Source: Providencia sp. (GTDB lineage Bacteria; Pseudomonadota; Gammaproteobacteria; Enterobacterales; Enterobacteriaceae). Taken from it: DNA of 64,000 nt. This document shows, in pieces, positions 18,022 through 28,584 of this stretch. Position 1 is the first letter of the stretch. Each line of letters begins with the position of its first letter. The notes under the pieces are model-generated. The model made no database searches. It had not been told where the DNA came from and saw only the letters and a list, made by a program, of their open reading frames with translations. Where the stretch lies: contig NZ_DOEH01000019.1 in assembly GCF_003533305.1 (NCBI RefSeq), positions 102,445 to 166,444 of the forward strand, read 5' to 3'. The position numbers and the translations under genes are program-made.

Positions 18022-20130
18022 TTACTCTGCGTGACGAATTAGCCAGCAGTTATGAATTTGACGATTACGGGCGAAATCTTCTGAACGTGTTTTGCCAGTA
18101 ATTTCTTCTGCATGTAGCCCTAGCTCATCCAGCGCCTCAGTATCCATTTTGAAACCACGTTTATTATTCGAAAACATGACAGTTCCACCACGGCGTAGCA
18201 GGCGTTTTAAATCGGTAATTAATTGAATGTGATCGCGTTGTACGTCGAAAGTACCATCCATACGTTTTGAATTTGAGAACGTAGGGGGATCGATGAAGAT
18301 CAGATCAAATTGTTCGTCACTATTCGCTAACCAGCCTAAACAATCCGCTTGTATTAAACGATGTTGGCGACCAGATAAACCATTTGCTTGTAGATTTTTC
18401 TCTGCCCATTCTAAATAAGTACGCGACATATCAACAGAAGTGGTACTTTTTGCGCCGCCAAGACCTGCATGAACAGTTGCAGAGCCTGTATAACAGAACA
18501 GATTTAGAAAATCTGCACCTTTACTCATTTGCCCTAACATACGACGCGCGACACGATGATCAAGGAATAATCCCGTATCAAGGTAGTCCGTTAAGTTAAC
18601 TAACATTTTCGCGTTGTATTCTTGCACTAAAAAGAAATCATCTTTTTGGGCTAATTTTTCGTATTGCTGTTTGCCTTTTTGACGTTGACGCGTTTTAAGT
18701 ATCAACTGATTAGAGGTCAATTCCAAAACATTCATCGTGGCTGTAATGACATCAAACAGACGTTGGCGTGCTTTACGCTCATCAACGGTTTTTGGTGGCG
18801 CATATTCTTGCACAACCACTTTGCTACCGTAAATATCCACGGCTACGTTATATTCAGGCAAATCCGCATCATAGACTCGGTAGCAATCAACACCTTGCTG
18901 CTTCGCCCATTTACTCAGTTTTTTATGATTTTTACGCAAACGATTTGCAAAATCAGGAGAAATTTCGCCAACACCTTCAGAAGGTACTGCTGCCAATATG
19001 TAGTTTTTCTGCACGCAATCGAGAGGACCATTTTTGGCCTTAAATTCGCGCTCTGAACGTAATTGCAAACAACTCAGTAACTCAGGTGAACCACTGAATA
19101 CCGAAAAACGCCATCCAGGAAAACGTGCTTTAACGACACGTCCAAATTGACTGTGCAATGCCACCAGCGCTGGCTCGCTTTCTAAACGTTCACCGTATGG
19201 CGGATTACAAACAATCGTACCGGTTATCTCAGTTTTTACTGGATTTTCAAGAGATGCTGCATCCCCTTGATTAAAGCTAATTAAATCTTGTAGCCCTGCT
19301 CTGCGGGCATTGGCGCGTGCCATATCTAATACACGTTTATCAATGTCATAACCATAAAAACGTGAAGTCGTTTCTTTAAGACCTTGACGAAAACGCACTT
19401 GTGCTTCCGCTTTTAGTTCACGCCATAGCTCCGCATTATATTTCGACCACGCGTAAAAACCCCAATGCTCACGATATAAACCTGGCGCTCTATCCGCAGC
19501 CATCATTGCAGCTTCAATTAATAAAGTACCTGAGCCACACATAGGATCGACCAAAGGCGTCCCATTTTGCCAGCCAGAACGATTAATAATCGCCGCACCC
19601 AAGGTTTCTTTTAATGGTGCTTGACCCGCAAGGTCACGATAAGCACGAACATGTAAAGAGTCGCCACTTAAATCTAAAGCAACACTGACTCTTTCTTTAT
19701 TAAGGTACACATTGACACGAATATCAGCTTGCTGACGTGCAACATCAGGTCGTTGATCTAACTTACGCGTAAAGCAGTCTACGATGGCATCTTTGACTCT
19801 CAATGCACCATACTGACTATTACGAATTTCGTCATTCGTACCAGTAAAGTGCACCACAAAAGTGTCATTAACTGAGAAAATTTCTGTCCAGTCAATCGCT
19901 TGTACACCTAGATACAAATCCATATCGCTATAGACGTCAAAATCACTTAAAGGCAATAAAATACGCGATGCCAGCCGACTCCAAAGTAGGCTTTGGTACA
20001 TCACTCGTTCATCGGCCTGAAAATAGACACCCCCTTGTGCAATCTTGCACTGGCTAGCTCCAAGAGCTTCCAATTCCGTTTTCAGTAGTTCTTCCAGGCC
20101 TCGAGCTGTGCTGGCAAACAAAGAATTCAT
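18022..20130 (-). CDS. rlmL: Bifunctional 23S rRNA methyltransferase RlmKL
   Basis: Makes m2G2445 (N-terminal RlmL half) and m7G2069 (C-terminal RlmK half) in 23S rRNA, with S-adenosylmethionine. Order: THUMP RNA-binding domain (about 45-155), first methyltransferase with [15 protein letters not shown] and the N6/N2-type catalytic NPPYGERL, then the second with [19 protein letters not shown] and [12 protein letters not shown]. The frame opens at 20151, but the ATG at 20130 gives [20 protein letters not shown], the E. coli N-terminus, with 702 residues as in E. coli. It heads the operon with uup and pqiABC. ycbX is divergent, about 98 bases away. Confidence 0.95.
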   Translation of the reverse strand: MNSLFASTARGLEELLKTELEALGASQCKIAQGGVYFQADERVMYQSLLWSRLASRILLPLSDFDVYSDMDLYLGVQAIDWTEIFSVNDTFVVHFTGTNDEIRNSQYGALRVKDAIVDCFTRKLDQRPDVARQQADIRVNVYLNKERVSVALDLSGDSLHVRAYRDLAGQAPLKETLGAAIINRSGWQNGTPLVDPMCGSGTLLIEAAMMAADRAPGLYREHWGFYAWSKYNAELWRELKAEAQVRFRQGLKETTSRFYGYDIDKRVLDMARANARRAGLQDLISFNQGDAASLENPVKTEITGTIVCNPPYGERLESEPALVALHSQFGRVVKARFPGWRFSVFSGSPELLSCLQLRSEREFKAKNGPLDCVQKNYILAAVPSEGVGEISPDFANRLRKNHKKLSKWAKQQGVDCYRVYDADLPEYNVAVDIYGSKVVVQEYAPPKTVDERKARQRLFDVITATMNVLELTSNQLILKTRQRQKGKQQYEKLAQKDDFFLVQEYNAKMLVNLTDYLDTGLFLDHRVARRMLGQMSKGADFLNLFCYTGSATVHAGLGGAKSTTSVDMSRTYLEWAEKNLQANGLSGRQHRLIQADCLGWLANSDEQFDLIFIDPPTFSNSKRMDGTFDVQRDHIQLITDLKRLLRRGGTVMFSNNKRGFKMDTEALDELGLHAEEITGKTRSEDFARNRQIHNCWLIRHAE

Positions 20131-20228
20131 AGTATTTATTACCGATTTCAATGAAAATTGTTGCGCATTATAGCTAATCTTATGCGCTTGTCATAAAGTT
20201 GCTGTGCAACAATTATAAGGATTAAAAA

Positions 20229-21344
20229 ATGATAACGCTTTCGCGCATTTATACACACCCAATCAAATCAATGAGAGGGATACGTTTATCTCATGCATTC
20301 GCTGATATCAGCGGACTGACTTTTGATCGTAACTTTATGGTAACGACACTGGAAGGTAAATTCATTACTGCAAGAAAATATCCACAGATGTTACTGTTCA
20401 CACCCGCTATGCTTAATAATGGGCTTTATCTTAGAGCACCAAATGGCGAAAGCGCTACCGTATTGTATCAGGACTTTAACGATAATCAGAGTCCTACTGA
20501 AGTTTGGGGCAATCATTTTCATGCGCTTATTGCGCCGGATGCGATAAATACTTGGTTAAGCAGCTTTTTTGACGAGCCAGTTCAATTACGTTGGCTCAGT
20601 CCTCAGCTATCTCGCAGAGTGAAAACCCATACCGATATTCCATTATCCTTTGCAGATGGTTACCCTTTTCTATTAATTAGTGAATCTTCAGTACAAGAAC
20701 TTCAACGTCGTTGCCCTGCAAGTATTAAGCTTGAGCAATTTCGCGGTAACTTGATTATTACTGGCGCCAAACCTTTCGAAGAAGATACCTGGAAAAAAAT
20801 TCAAATAGGCGATATCGTTTTCACTTTAGACAAGCCTTGTAGTCGCTGCATTTTAACCACCGTCAGCCCTGAAAAAGGCATCAAACATCCGAATAGTGAG
20901 CCTCTGGCAACGTTACAAACATTCCGCACAGCAGAAAATGGGAATGTGGATTTTGGTCAAAATGTCATTATTCACAACACGGGTGTCATTCGCGTTGGCG
21001 ATCAACTCACCGTATTAGAAACCAAGTTAGCAGAAAAATACGTTGAGAAAGAAAGAGAAACACCCGTCGCGGTATCGACCAATAAACCACAAATCAACAC
21101 GTTGAGTTTAATCTTTGAAGGTATTGAATATCAAGGGGATAATCAGAGTGTTATCTTAGAACAGCTTGAATCACATGGTATCTCTGTTCCATATTCATGC
21201 CGTGCAGGTCTTTGTGGTTGTTGTAAAATAAAGCTTATCGAAGGGGAAGTAACACCATTAAAACAAAGTGCAATTAAAGATAATGGCTATATATTAGCCT
21301 GTAGCTGCATACCTAAAAGCGCAGTCAAACTTGCTTTAAAATAG
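20229..21344 (+). CDS. ycbX: MOSC and 2Fe-2S protein YcbX
   Basis: Molybdenum-cofactor-dependent reductase-like protein that in E. coli detoxifies N-hydroxylated base analogs. Order: MOSC N-terminal beta barrel (about 1-95, IYTHPIKSMRG), MOSC domain (about 110-260, with the conserved Cys motif DKPCSRCILTTV), then a plant-type ferredoxin domain with Cys324, Cys329 and Cys332 (CRAGLCGCC) and a fourth Cys in ILACSC near the end. Length 371 against 369 in E. coli. AAGGA precedes the ATG. It is divergent from rlmL and convergent with zapC, the E. coli arrangement. Confidence 0.94.
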   Translation: MITLSRIYTHPIKSMRGIRLSHAFADISGLTFDRNFMVTTLEGKFITARKYPQMLLFTPAMLNNGLYLRAPNGESATVLYQDFNDNQSPTEVWGNHFHALIAPDAINTWLSSFFDEPVQLRWLSPQLSRRVKTHTDIPLSFADGYPFLLISESSVQELQRRCPASIKLEQFRGNLIITGAKPFEEDTWKKIQIGDIVFTLDKPCSRCILTTVSPEKGIKHPNSEPLATLQTFRTAENGNVDFGQNVIIHNTGVIRVGDQLTVLETKLAEKYVEKERETPVAVSTNKPQINTLSLIFEGIEYQGDNQSVILEQLESHGISVPYSCRAGLCGCCKIKLIEGEVTPLKQSAIKDNGYILACSCIPKSAVKLALK

Positions 21345-21366
21345 TATTAATAGATTTGTCTATTCA

Positions 21367-21407
21367 AACACCATCACGAAAAATAATTTAGATAAAGTGA
21401 TGGTGTT
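21367..21407. terminator. Stem-loop between ycbX and zapC
   Basis: AACACCATCAC and GTGATGGTGTT form a perfect 11-bp stem with a 19-base loop, 22 bases after the ycbX stop, between convergent genes. T tracts are poor. Confidence 0.5.
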
Positions 21408-21497
21408 AATAAACTAGAGTTAAATTAATCGTTATATTTATATGATGGTATTTTATTTATTTTTACTTTTCTGTATTCACCGATCATAAACGATCAA

Positions 21498-22043
21498 CTA
21501 AATGACATTTCCATATAGTATACGCTTAGTCTTAGCTGAATATTGCATCATACGATCATTCATGATCTTAATTGGATCACAAAATCGCAAAGTCCTATCT
21601 GATAATTCAAGCTGTGGCTCCGCTAATAAACATAAACTCGCCGATATACCTGCTTCCGCAATGATAAATGTTGAATAGCAATTAGTATTCTCTAAACACA
21701 CTTGAACCAATTGCCCTTGAGCAGGCTCAGTAACATAGTGAAAGGTTGAAAAATACCAGCTTTTAGGCATTTGTGGTTTTAAAAAACGAAAAGCAACAAG
21801 ACTATTTAATACTAACTCCGCTCTTTCTTCGAGAGTTATATTTAATCTCTTCGCTTGCTCATCAAATATATAATATTCACCTGCATCTTCAATACTAAAT
21901 GGCATTTCATTTCGAGCAAAAGCCGTTAGCATTTTTGCGGGAAAACATGACCGGAATATCATTCCGTTGGCGAGGTCTAGCATCACCCTGTCATGATCAT
22001 GATCAAAATACCAACGCCAATGATCATCAGGTTTAATTTTCAT
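21498..22043 (-). CDS. zapC: Cell division protein ZapC
   Basis: Cytosolic FtsZ-associated protein that bundles FtsZ protofilaments at the division ring. The 181-residue product aligns with E. coli ZapC (180 residues): MKIKPDDHWRWYFD at the start, DRVMLDLANGMIFRS, RAELVLNSLVAFRFLKPQMP in the centre and DPIKIMNDR near the end. The N-terminal half is well conserved and the C-terminal tail is not. It stands alone upstream of pyrD, which is on the same strand but over 200 bp away. Confidence 0.92.
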   Translation of the reverse strand: MKIKPDDHWRWYFDHDHDRVMLDLANGMIFRSCFPAKMLTAFARNEMPFSIEDAGEYYIFDEQAKRLNITLEERAELVLNSLVAFRFLKPQMPKSWYFSTFHYVTEPAQGQLVQVCLENTNCYSTFIIAEAGISASLCLLAEPQLELSDRTLRFCDPIKIMNDRMMQYSAKTKRILYGNVI

Positions 22044-22246
22044 AAACGATCCTTCAGCGATTTATCGGTAAATAAACTTTAGGATCGATCATCAATAATG
22101 ATTGTTCCAAAAATCTATAATGAGTCCTTAAATGTCCAAGTTAAGATTAGATAATAAAGCACTATATTTGACGTAAATAACCTATAACTTAAAGCATAAA
22201 GGAGATGAAACTAGTTAAAAAATAAACAATATTCATAATATAGATT

Positions 22247-22272
22247 AAAAGGGGGAATAAATAAACCCCCTT
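22247..22272 (-). terminator. pyrD terminator
   Basis: On the minus strand AAGGGGG and CCCCCTT form a 7-bp stem with a 10-base loop, followed by TTTT and AT-rich sequence, 21 bases past the pyrD stop. Confidence 0.72.
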
Positions 22273-22293
22273 GATATGTAAATTTACACTTTA

Positions 22294-23304
22294 TTAGATA
22301 TTATTGACAATATCTTTTATTAATTTTGGTCCATGGTAAATAAAGCCAGAATAAATTTGTATTAATGAGGCCCCAGCTTCCATTTTTTCCCGAGCGGCTG
22401 TCAGTGAATCAATTCCACCCACACCAATAATTGGCAATTTACCGTTTAATTCTTGGGAAATAAGCTTAATCACTTGGGTACTTTTTAATTGAACTGGGCG
22501 TCCGCTTAATCCCCCCATTTCATTGCAATGATTTAAACCTTGTACCAATGAACGGTCTAACGTTGTATTCGTGGCAATAACACCATCTATATTATGTCGA
22601 ACTAAGCTATCAGCAACCTGAATAATTTCTTCTTCAGTTAAATCCGGTGCAATTTTAACAGCAACTGGAACATATTTCTGATGCACAGATTGCAACTCAA
22701 GTTGCTTAGCTTTAATACCACTTAATAAATCATCTAAAGCTTCGCCATATTGCAAAGTGCGTAGACCGGGAGTATTTGGAGAAGAAATATTCACGGCAAT
22801 ATAACCGGCATGGGCATAAACTTTATCCATGCAAATTAAATAGTCGTCTTTACCTTGTTCAACGGGCGTATCTTTATTTTTACCAATATTAATACCAATT
22901 ATTCCGCCATAATTTGATTTTTTGACATTCTCAACAAGGTTATCAACGCCTTTATTATTAAATCCCATTCGATTAATCAAACCTTCCGCTTCGACTAATC
23001 TAAACAAACGCGGCTTGTCATTACCTGACTGTGGTTTCGGCGTAATCGTTCCAATCTCAACAAAACCAAAACCCATAGCGCCGAAAGCATCAATACAATC
23101 ACCATCTTTGTCTAAACCCGCAGCAAGCCCTAAGGGATTCTTAAACGAAAGTCCCATGCATTGAACAGGTTTAGTCGCAACAGATTGGCGTAAAAGGAAT
23201 TTTAGAGGGGAATTAGTTAAACGTTGGAGCTGACGAAAAGTCAATTCGTGAGCTTTTTCAGGGTCGAACTGAAATAATGCCTTGCGGGCAAGGTGATATA
23301 ACAT
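22294..23304 (-). CDS. pyrD: Dihydroorotate dehydrogenase, class 2
   Basis: FMN enzyme of the inner membrane face that oxidises dihydroorotate to orotate with quinone, the fourth step of pyrimidine synthesis. The N-terminal helical membrane extension ([20 protein letters not shown]) marks class 2. FMN and substrate contacts are seen in [33 protein letters not shown] with the catalytic serine, ATNTT and GVGGIDS. The frame opens at TTG 23310, but the ATG at 23304 gives 336 residues, the E. coli length, with AGG at proper spacing. The neighbours pepN and zapC are conserved. Confidence 0.96.
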   Translation of the reverse strand: MLYHLARKALFQFDPEKAHELTFRQLQRLTNSPLKFLLRQSVATKPVQCMGLSFKNPLGLAAGLDKDGDCIDAFGAMGFGFVEIGTITPKPQSGNDKPRLFRLVEAEGLINRMGFNNKGVDNLVENVKKSNYGGIIGINIGKNKDTPVEQGKDDYLICMDKVYAHAGYIAVNISSPNTPGLRTLQYGEALDDLLSGIKAKQLELQSVHQKYVPVAVKIAPDLTEEEIIQVADSLVRHNIDGVIATNTTLDRSLVQGLNHCNEMGGLSGRPVQLKSTQVIKLISQELNGKLPIIGVGGIDSLTAAREKMEAGASLIQIYSGFIYHGPKLIKDIVNNI

Positions 23305-23575
23305 ATTCAATAACCTATTTTCTATCTATGCGAATACATGTCTAAGCGTAAAGAAAGACACAATATTGCGCGTGCCAATACACTCGCCAATTTAGTTTGC
23401 CGAGCCCCTAATAACATAGCTTATTTTTCATTCGATAAAACGCGCTATAGACTACCTTAACTTGACGTTATTTACCCATGAAAAAATCAATAAAAATGAT
23501 GTTTGATTGATTTATCACCATTTAAGACCCCGTTAGATATGCGAGGACAACAACAAGATAAGAATAATAGGTAAT
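23305..23575. other. pyrD upstream region
   Basis: Gene-free DNA between pyrD and the pepN terminator. It must hold the pyrD promoter; a PurR box as in E. coli was looked for and not recognised. No other structure was seen. Confidence 0.4.
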
Positions 23576-23604
23576 AAAAAGCCCCTAAAATTTAATTTAA
23601 GGGC
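23576..23604 (-). terminator. pepN terminator
   Basis: On the minus strand GCCCTTAAA pairs with TTTTAGGGGC, with one bulge, and TTTTTATT follows. It lies about 60 bases past the pepN stop. Confidence 0.75.
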
Positions 23605-23665
23605 ATAAATTGACAGTTTAATCGTTATCCCATTTAGGAAATATATAAACCTAGTTTTGATACTG

Positions 23666-26284
23666 TTAGCTTTCTAACGCTTTAGTCACCTTCTCAAATA
23701 AATCCCCTGAAAGGTTGTCTAATGCTTTTAATTGCAAAAGGATATTACGCATCAAACCTTGACGCTTTTCATCATAACGCTTTAAGCGAATTAACGGCTC
23801 AATCAATCTTGAGGCAACTTGCGGGTTACGCGTGTTTAAATCAACTAATATCTCATATAAGAATTGATATCCACTGCTATCTTCTGCATGAAAATTCACT
23901 GGGTTACCTGCCGTGAAAGCCCCGACTAATGAACGAATACGGTTTGGATTACTCATACTAAATGAACGATGATTTAATAATTTTCGGACATTTTCTAGCG
24001 TACCTTTAGAAGAATTAGCGCCTTGCAAAGCAAACCATTTATCCATCACCAGACCATCATGGTGCCAGCGTTCATCAAAATCAGCCATTAATTCAACATG
24101 ACAAGGCAATTTCTCTTCATAAGCTGCGGTTAGCGCAGCCAGCGAGTCAGTCATGTTATCCGCAGTTTTATATTGGTTTTGAACCAATTTATTGGCCAAT
24201 TCCTTATCGTCACCCGCAGCAAGATATTGCAAGCAAGTATTACGTAATGCACGCTTAGCAATGTCTTGGTGATCAACTCGATACCCATCAATTTTGATTG
24301 AACCATATACCGCCAAAAATTCATCATGTAATTGGGTAGCCAGTTGACCATAAATGAAATTATGAACTTCATGAATAGCAACAGGATCAATCACAGGGAA
24401 TTGTTCCGCAATCTCATTTTCTGATGGCAACGTTAAAATCAATGCAGCCAAAGCAGGATCAATTGAATCACTCAACAGCACAGCTCGAAACGCATCAATA
24501 ACATGCTCAGGTAAAACTAACGCTTCACCCTGATGAAATTTTGCAACGTTGATTTTCGCATAGTTATTAATTAACTGCTGAGCCGCATCCCAACGTGAGA
24601 ATTCATTGCTGGCATGTTGCATTAAGAAGGCTAGTTGCCCATCAGTATAAGGATAGTCAAGCTTAACAGGCGCTGAAAACTCACGTAGCAACGAAGGTAC
24701 TGGTTGACTGGTGATTTCATCAAAAACAAAAGTTTGCGACTCTTGGGTAATATTTAAAACTGAATTTACCTGATTCCCTTCGCGTTTTAATGGGATCACC
24801 GCGCCATCTTGTCCATACAATTCAATATCCAAAGGAATATGCAGAGGAAGTTTTTCAGCTTGATCTGCCGTTGGTGGCGTCATTTGGCTCACATGCAGAA
24901 CATATTGTTGCTTTTCAGGCAAATATTCATCGCGTACCGTTAATACTGGCGTGCCTGATTGGCTATACCAACGACGAAATAGTGATAAATCGACATTTGA
25001 TGCATCTTCCATCGCTTGAACAAAATCATCACAAGTCGCGGCGCTACCATCATGGCGATGTACATATAACTGCATACCTGCTTGAAACATCTCTTCGCCG
25101 AGTAATGTGTGGATCATCCGAATAACTTCAGATCCCTTTTCATAGACGGTCAAAGTATAAAAGTTATTCATTTCAATAACTTTTTCAGGGCGAATTGGAT
25201 GTGCCATTGGGCTTGCATCTTCAGCAAATTGAGCCGCACGCATCACTTTAACATTGTTGATACGATTTACTGAGCGAGAACCTAAATCTGAACTAAATTC
25301 TTGATCGCGAAAAACAGTCAAACCTTCTTTTAGACTTAATTGGAACCAATCGCGACAAGTGATACGGTTACCGGTCCAGTTATGAAAATATTCATGACCA
25401 ATGACCGATTCAATACCGAGATAATCTTTATCTGTCGCCGTTTCACTTTTCGCTAAAACATATTTAGAGTTGAAAACATTCAGGCCTTTATTTTCCATTG
25501 CGCCCATATTGAAGAAATCAACGGCCACAATCATATAAATATCAAGATCATATTCAAGGCCAAAACGCTCTTCATCCCATTTCATGGCATTTTTCAATGA
25601 CTGCATTGCCCAAGGCGCACGGTCTAAATTACCTTTATCAACAAACAACTCTAAGGCGACTTCGCGACCACTACGGGTAATAAAAACATCTTTTAAAACA
25701 TCAAAATCACCCGCGACAACCGCAAATAAATAACTTGGTTTTGGGAATGGATCTTCCCATTTAACCCAATGACGGCCATCTTCCAGCTCACCTTTTGCAA
25801 CACGATTACCATTTGATAATAAGTAAGGGTAACGTGTTTTATCTGCGGTGATAGTTGTGGTGTAACGGGCTAAAACGTCAGGCCTGTCTTGAAAGTAGGT
25901 GATATGACGGAAGCCTTCGGCCTCGCATTGCGTACACAATGCTTCCCCAGAAACATACAAACCTTCTAATGCGGTATTTTTTTCAGGGCTGATTTCATTC
26001 ACAATGCGCAAGGTAAATGTTTCAGGTAAGCCCTCAATAATTAATTTTCCGTCTTCTTCTTTATATTGAGTCCAAGCCTGACCATCGATTTCAAGGCTAA
26101 TGAGTGATAAATCTTCACCATGTAACTCAAGCGTCGAAGATTGAGGATTAAGACGTTTAACCTTACTGACTGCCGTTACTACAGTCTTTACTGGGTCAAG
26201 GTTAAAATCGAGTGCGATTTCATTGATAGTATAATCAGGAGCTTGATAATCATGGCGATATTTTGCTTGTCGTAACTGGGTCAT
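23666..26284 (-). CDS. pepN: Aminopeptidase N (M1 family)
   Basis: Cytosolic zinc aminopeptidase that removes N-terminal residues from peptides late in protein turnover. The zinc site is His297-Glu298-x-x-His301 in HEYFHNWTGNR, with the third ligand Glu about 19 residues on (LKEGLTVFRDQE). The exopeptidase motif GAMEN occurs near 260-265. N-terminal saddle domain, thermolysin-like catalytic domain, beta domain and helical C-terminal domain follow the E. coli order. Length is 872 against 870, and the start MTQLRQAKYRHDYQAPDY is conserved. It is divergent from pncB, as in E. coli. Confidence 0.97.
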   Translation of the reverse strand: MTQLRQAKYRHDYQAPDYTINEIALDFNLDPVKTVVTAVSKVKRLNPQSSTLELHGEDLSLISLEIDGQAWTQYKEEDGKLIIEGLPETFTLRIVNEISPEKNTALEGLYVSGEALCTQCEAEGFRHITYFQDRPDVLARYTTTITADKTRYPYLLSNGNRVAKGELEDGRHWVKWEDPFPKPSYLFAVVAGDFDVLKDVFITRSGREVALELFVDKGNLDRAPWAMQSLKNAMKWDEERFGLEYDLDIYMIVAVDFFNMGAMENKGLNVFNSKYVLAKSETATDKDYLGIESVIGHEYFHNWTGNRITCRDWFQLSLKEGLTVFRDQEFSSDLGSRSVNRINNVKVMRAAQFAEDASPMAHPIRPEKVIEMNNFYTLTVYEKGSEVIRMIHTLLGEEMFQAGMQLYVHRHDGSAATCDDFVQAMEDASNVDLSLFRRWYSQSGTPVLTVRDEYLPEKQQYVLHVSQMTPPTADQAEKLPLHIPLDIELYGQDGAVIPLKREGNQVNSVLNITQESQTFVFDEITSQPVPSLLREFSAPVKLDYPYTDGQLAFLMQHASNEFSRWDAAQQLINNYAKINVAKFHQGEALVLPEHVIDAFRAVLLSDSIDPALAALILTLPSENEIAEQFPVIDPVAIHEVHNFIYGQLATQLHDEFLAVYGSIKIDGYRVDHQDIAKRALRNTCLQYLAAGDDKELANKLVQNQYKTADNMTDSLAALTAAYEEKLPCHVELMADFDERWHHDGLVMDKWFALQGANSSKGTLENVRKLLNHRSFSMSNPNRIRSLVGAFTAGNPVNFHAEDSSGYQFLYEILVDLNTRNPQVASRLIEPLIRLKRYDEKRQGLMRNILLQLKALDNLSGDLFEKVTKALES

Positions 26285-26870
26285 AAGGTAACCTTATTAT
26301 GCGTTAATTCAGTATCGTGCTGTTTTGTTACTTCATACAATACTATAACAACTGATAATGTGAACGGATTTGAGAAACATTTTCATCAAAAGATATTAAG
26401 CTTTTATATAAGAATGTTGTCACTTTATCTATAACCGTACCTAACTTTGTTAACAAATCGTTTGTTTGTTGGTGCTATCCCACTATTAAATATTTCATTA
26501 CCTGTTAGTATCAATCGGTGATTAGTTCCTTTTTGTGGTATCACTCACAGTAAATTATTAGCATTCAAATTATTTGCTTAGTTCGTCTATTTTAGATATT
26601 CATTTGAAAGCATTAAACATTGATTTGAAAGCAATACATTAAAAAATAAACAGGTGAATTAAAGTTGAAATGTCCTCACGGCACATCAAGATAGAATAAA
26701 ACTTCAATCTTTTGGTAAAGTGAGTATACTTTTGCAACTTTAATGATTTAGACCCTTGATAATTCAAGTGACATGACAGCGTCAAATAGAGCAACTCAAT
26801 GACGTTTACGTGTACATGAATATGATGGGTATAACTAAGTAGATAAGCTCCGTGAGGATGCCTGCGCGCC
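26285..26870. promoter_or_regulatory. Divergent control region of pepN and pncB
   Basis: A 586-bp AT-rich gap between divergent genes. Two direct copies of ATTTGAAAGCA (26602-26612 and 26623-26633) start 21 bases apart, two helical turns, which suits a regulator binding one face of the DNA. A NadR-type box was not recognised. No reading frame is convincing. Confidence 0.4.
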
Positions 26871-28085
26871 ATGAATTTAGACGCTACACCAATTATTACA
26901 TCACTACTCGATACCGATGCTTATAAGCTCCATATGCAGCAGGCGGTCTTTCACCACTACAACCAAGTGCCTGTGGTTGCTGAGTTTCGTTGCCGTAGCA
27001 GTGAGCGCTTAGGTGCCTACGCAAATGCGATCCAACAGCAAATTAACTTGATGGCGAAACTATCACTTTCTGATGAAGAATTAAGCTTCTTACGTAGCCT
27101 GCCATTTTTCCAAGAAGACTATCTCACTTGGTTTAAATTATTTCGTTTTAACCCTGAACAAGTTAAGGTTTCTGTCACTGATGACGGGCAATTAGCTATT
27201 CGTATAAGTGGTCCATGGCGTGAAGTGATCCTGTGGGAAGTACCCCTTCTTGCGCTAGTCAGTGAAATAGTCCAACGCGATAGACATCCAAATGTCACTG
27301 ATGAAGATGCCGTTAACCAGTTAAGAAAATTACTGACTATTTTCTATAGCCAAGCATCCGAAAACCAACTTGACCTATCTAACTTTAAACTAATGGATTT
27401 CGGTACACGTAGACGTTTCTCCTACAGTGTGCAATCTGCCATTGTTTCTATGCTAAAAAATGAATTCCCTTATTTGGTTGGGACAAGTAATTACAAGCTC
27501 GCCCACGAGTTAGACTTAATACCCGTTGGCACACAAGCCCATGAATGGTTCCAAGCGCACCAACAAATAAGCCCTGAATTATCCAATAGTCAGCGCGAAG
27601 CGCTACAAAGTTGGCTTAACGAATATCCTGATCAACTCGGTATTGCATTGACTGACTGTATCACTATGGATGCATTTTTACGCGACTTTGATGAAAATTT
27701 TGCGAAGCGCTACCAAGGATTACGCCATGATTCGGGTGATCCGATTGAATGGGGTAAAAAAGCCATTGCCCACTATGAAAAGTTAGGTATAGATCCGCTA
27801 AGCAAAACATTGGTCTTTTCTGATAGCCTTGATTTGCAAAAAGCCCTTGAGCTTTATCGCTACTTCCATCAGCGAATTAATTTAGTTTTCGGTATTGGCA
27901 CACGACTGACCTGCAATATTCCTAATGTCGTGCCGCTGAATATTGTGATTAAATTAGTTGAATGTAATGGAAAGCCCGTCGCGAAATTATCCGACAGTCC
28001 AGGCAAAACGATGTGTGAAGACGATGAATTCGTCAACCAACTCAGAAAAGCTTTTGACCTACCTAAACTGGAAAAAGCCAGCTAG
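26871..28085 (+). CDS. pncB: Nicotinate phosphoribosyltransferase
   Basis: Joins nicotinate and PRPP to give nicotinate mononucleotide in the NAD salvage pathway, with ATP-driven phosphorylation of a histidine. That histidine is expected at His224 in GTQAHEWF. Other family motifs are [16 protein letters not shown] at the N-terminus, [25 protein letters not shown] and GLRHDSGDP. Length is 404 against 400 in E. coli. No strong ribosome binding site is visible (a GAGGATG lies ahead of ATG at 26871). It ends at a long stem-loop before the palindromic repeat upstream of asnS. Confidence 0.96.
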   Translation: MNLDATPIITSLLDTDAYKLHMQQAVFHHYNQVPVVAEFRCRSSERLGAYANAIQQQINLMAKLSLSDEELSFLRSLPFFQEDYLTWFKLFRFNPEQVKVSVTDDGQLAIRISGPWREVILWEVPLLALVSEIVQRDRHPNVTDEDAVNQLRKLLTIFYSQASENQLDLSNFKLMDFGTRRRFSYSVQSAIVSMLKNEFPYLVGTSNYKLAHELDLIPVGTQAHEWFQAHQQISPELSNSQREALQSWLNEYPDQLGIALTDCITMDAFLRDFDENFAKRYQGLRHDSGDPIEWGKKAIAHYEKLGIDPLSKTLVFSDSLDLQKALELYRYFHQRINLVFGIGTRLTCNIPNVVPLNIVIKLVECNGKPVAKLSDSPGKTMCEDDEFVNQLRKAFDLPKLEKAS

Positions 28086-28109
28086 TCCTCCCCCCTATTT
28101 TTAGCCTCT

Positions 28110-28140
28110 CCGCATAAGAATTTACATTTTTCTTATGCGG
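28110..28140 (+). terminator. pncB terminator
   Basis: CCGCATAAGAA and TTCTTATGCGG form an 11-bp stem with a 9-base loop. A second short hairpin (CGCTTTAAAAGCG) and TTTTGCTTTC follow. It lies 25 bases past the pncB stop. Confidence 0.65.
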
Positions 28141-28416
28141 CGCTTTAAAAGCGCTTTTGCTTTCGCCTGCTTACTATTACTATAGCTTTTGAGCCCTATC
28201 TCTATCGTTTATATTCAAATAGAAAGGTTTGTAGCGATTTTTTACTTGTTTCCTACTAAATGGCAAGTAACATAGAGCTTTGGCCCCTGAAATATGGGAT
28301 TTCGTTAATATATCCCTACTTTACTATTTTATTCGTTATATATTGATTGCTATACCTTAAATAAGGAATATCTAGCAATTCAATTTATTAAATGATTGTA
28401 ATACGATTTGAGTTAT
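28141..28416. other. Intergenic DNA, pncB to asnS
   Basis: AT-rich sequence after the pncB terminator. No gene, operator or tRNA was recognised. It leads into the palindromic repeat. Confidence 0.4.
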
Positions 28417-28535
28417 ATCCTAAATAATTCGAGTTGTAGGAAGGCGGCAAACAAATTGAGACCTAGGAGCATACATAAGTATGTGACTAGGTTCGATTTG
28501 CGAAGCCAACGCATCTACAGCTTGAAGTATGACGG
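28417..28535. repeat. Enterobacterial palindromic intergenic repeat
   Basis: About 120 bp that fold on themselves. Outer arms AATTCGAGTTGTAG and CTACAGCTTGAAGT are near-complementary; inner arms CCTAG and CTAGG flank a CATAC/GTATG hairpin. Between them are GGAAGGCGGCAA and GCCAACGCAT, and the element ends AAGTATGACGG. These strings match a dispersed intergenic repeat recalled from Yersinia, Serratia and Photorhabdus (similar to the YPAL class). Only one copy is in the window. It lies in the asnS leader region. Confidence 0.65.
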
Positions 28536-28584
28536 ATTGAGATAGTCAAAGTAGATATTGTTAAATTAAAAGAGAGTAAATTTT

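Noticed and set aside
27711..27721. TGCGAAGCGCT, the same core as the two CRP-S sites
   Set aside because: It lies inside the pncB coding sequence and lacks the right half site, so it is taken as chance.
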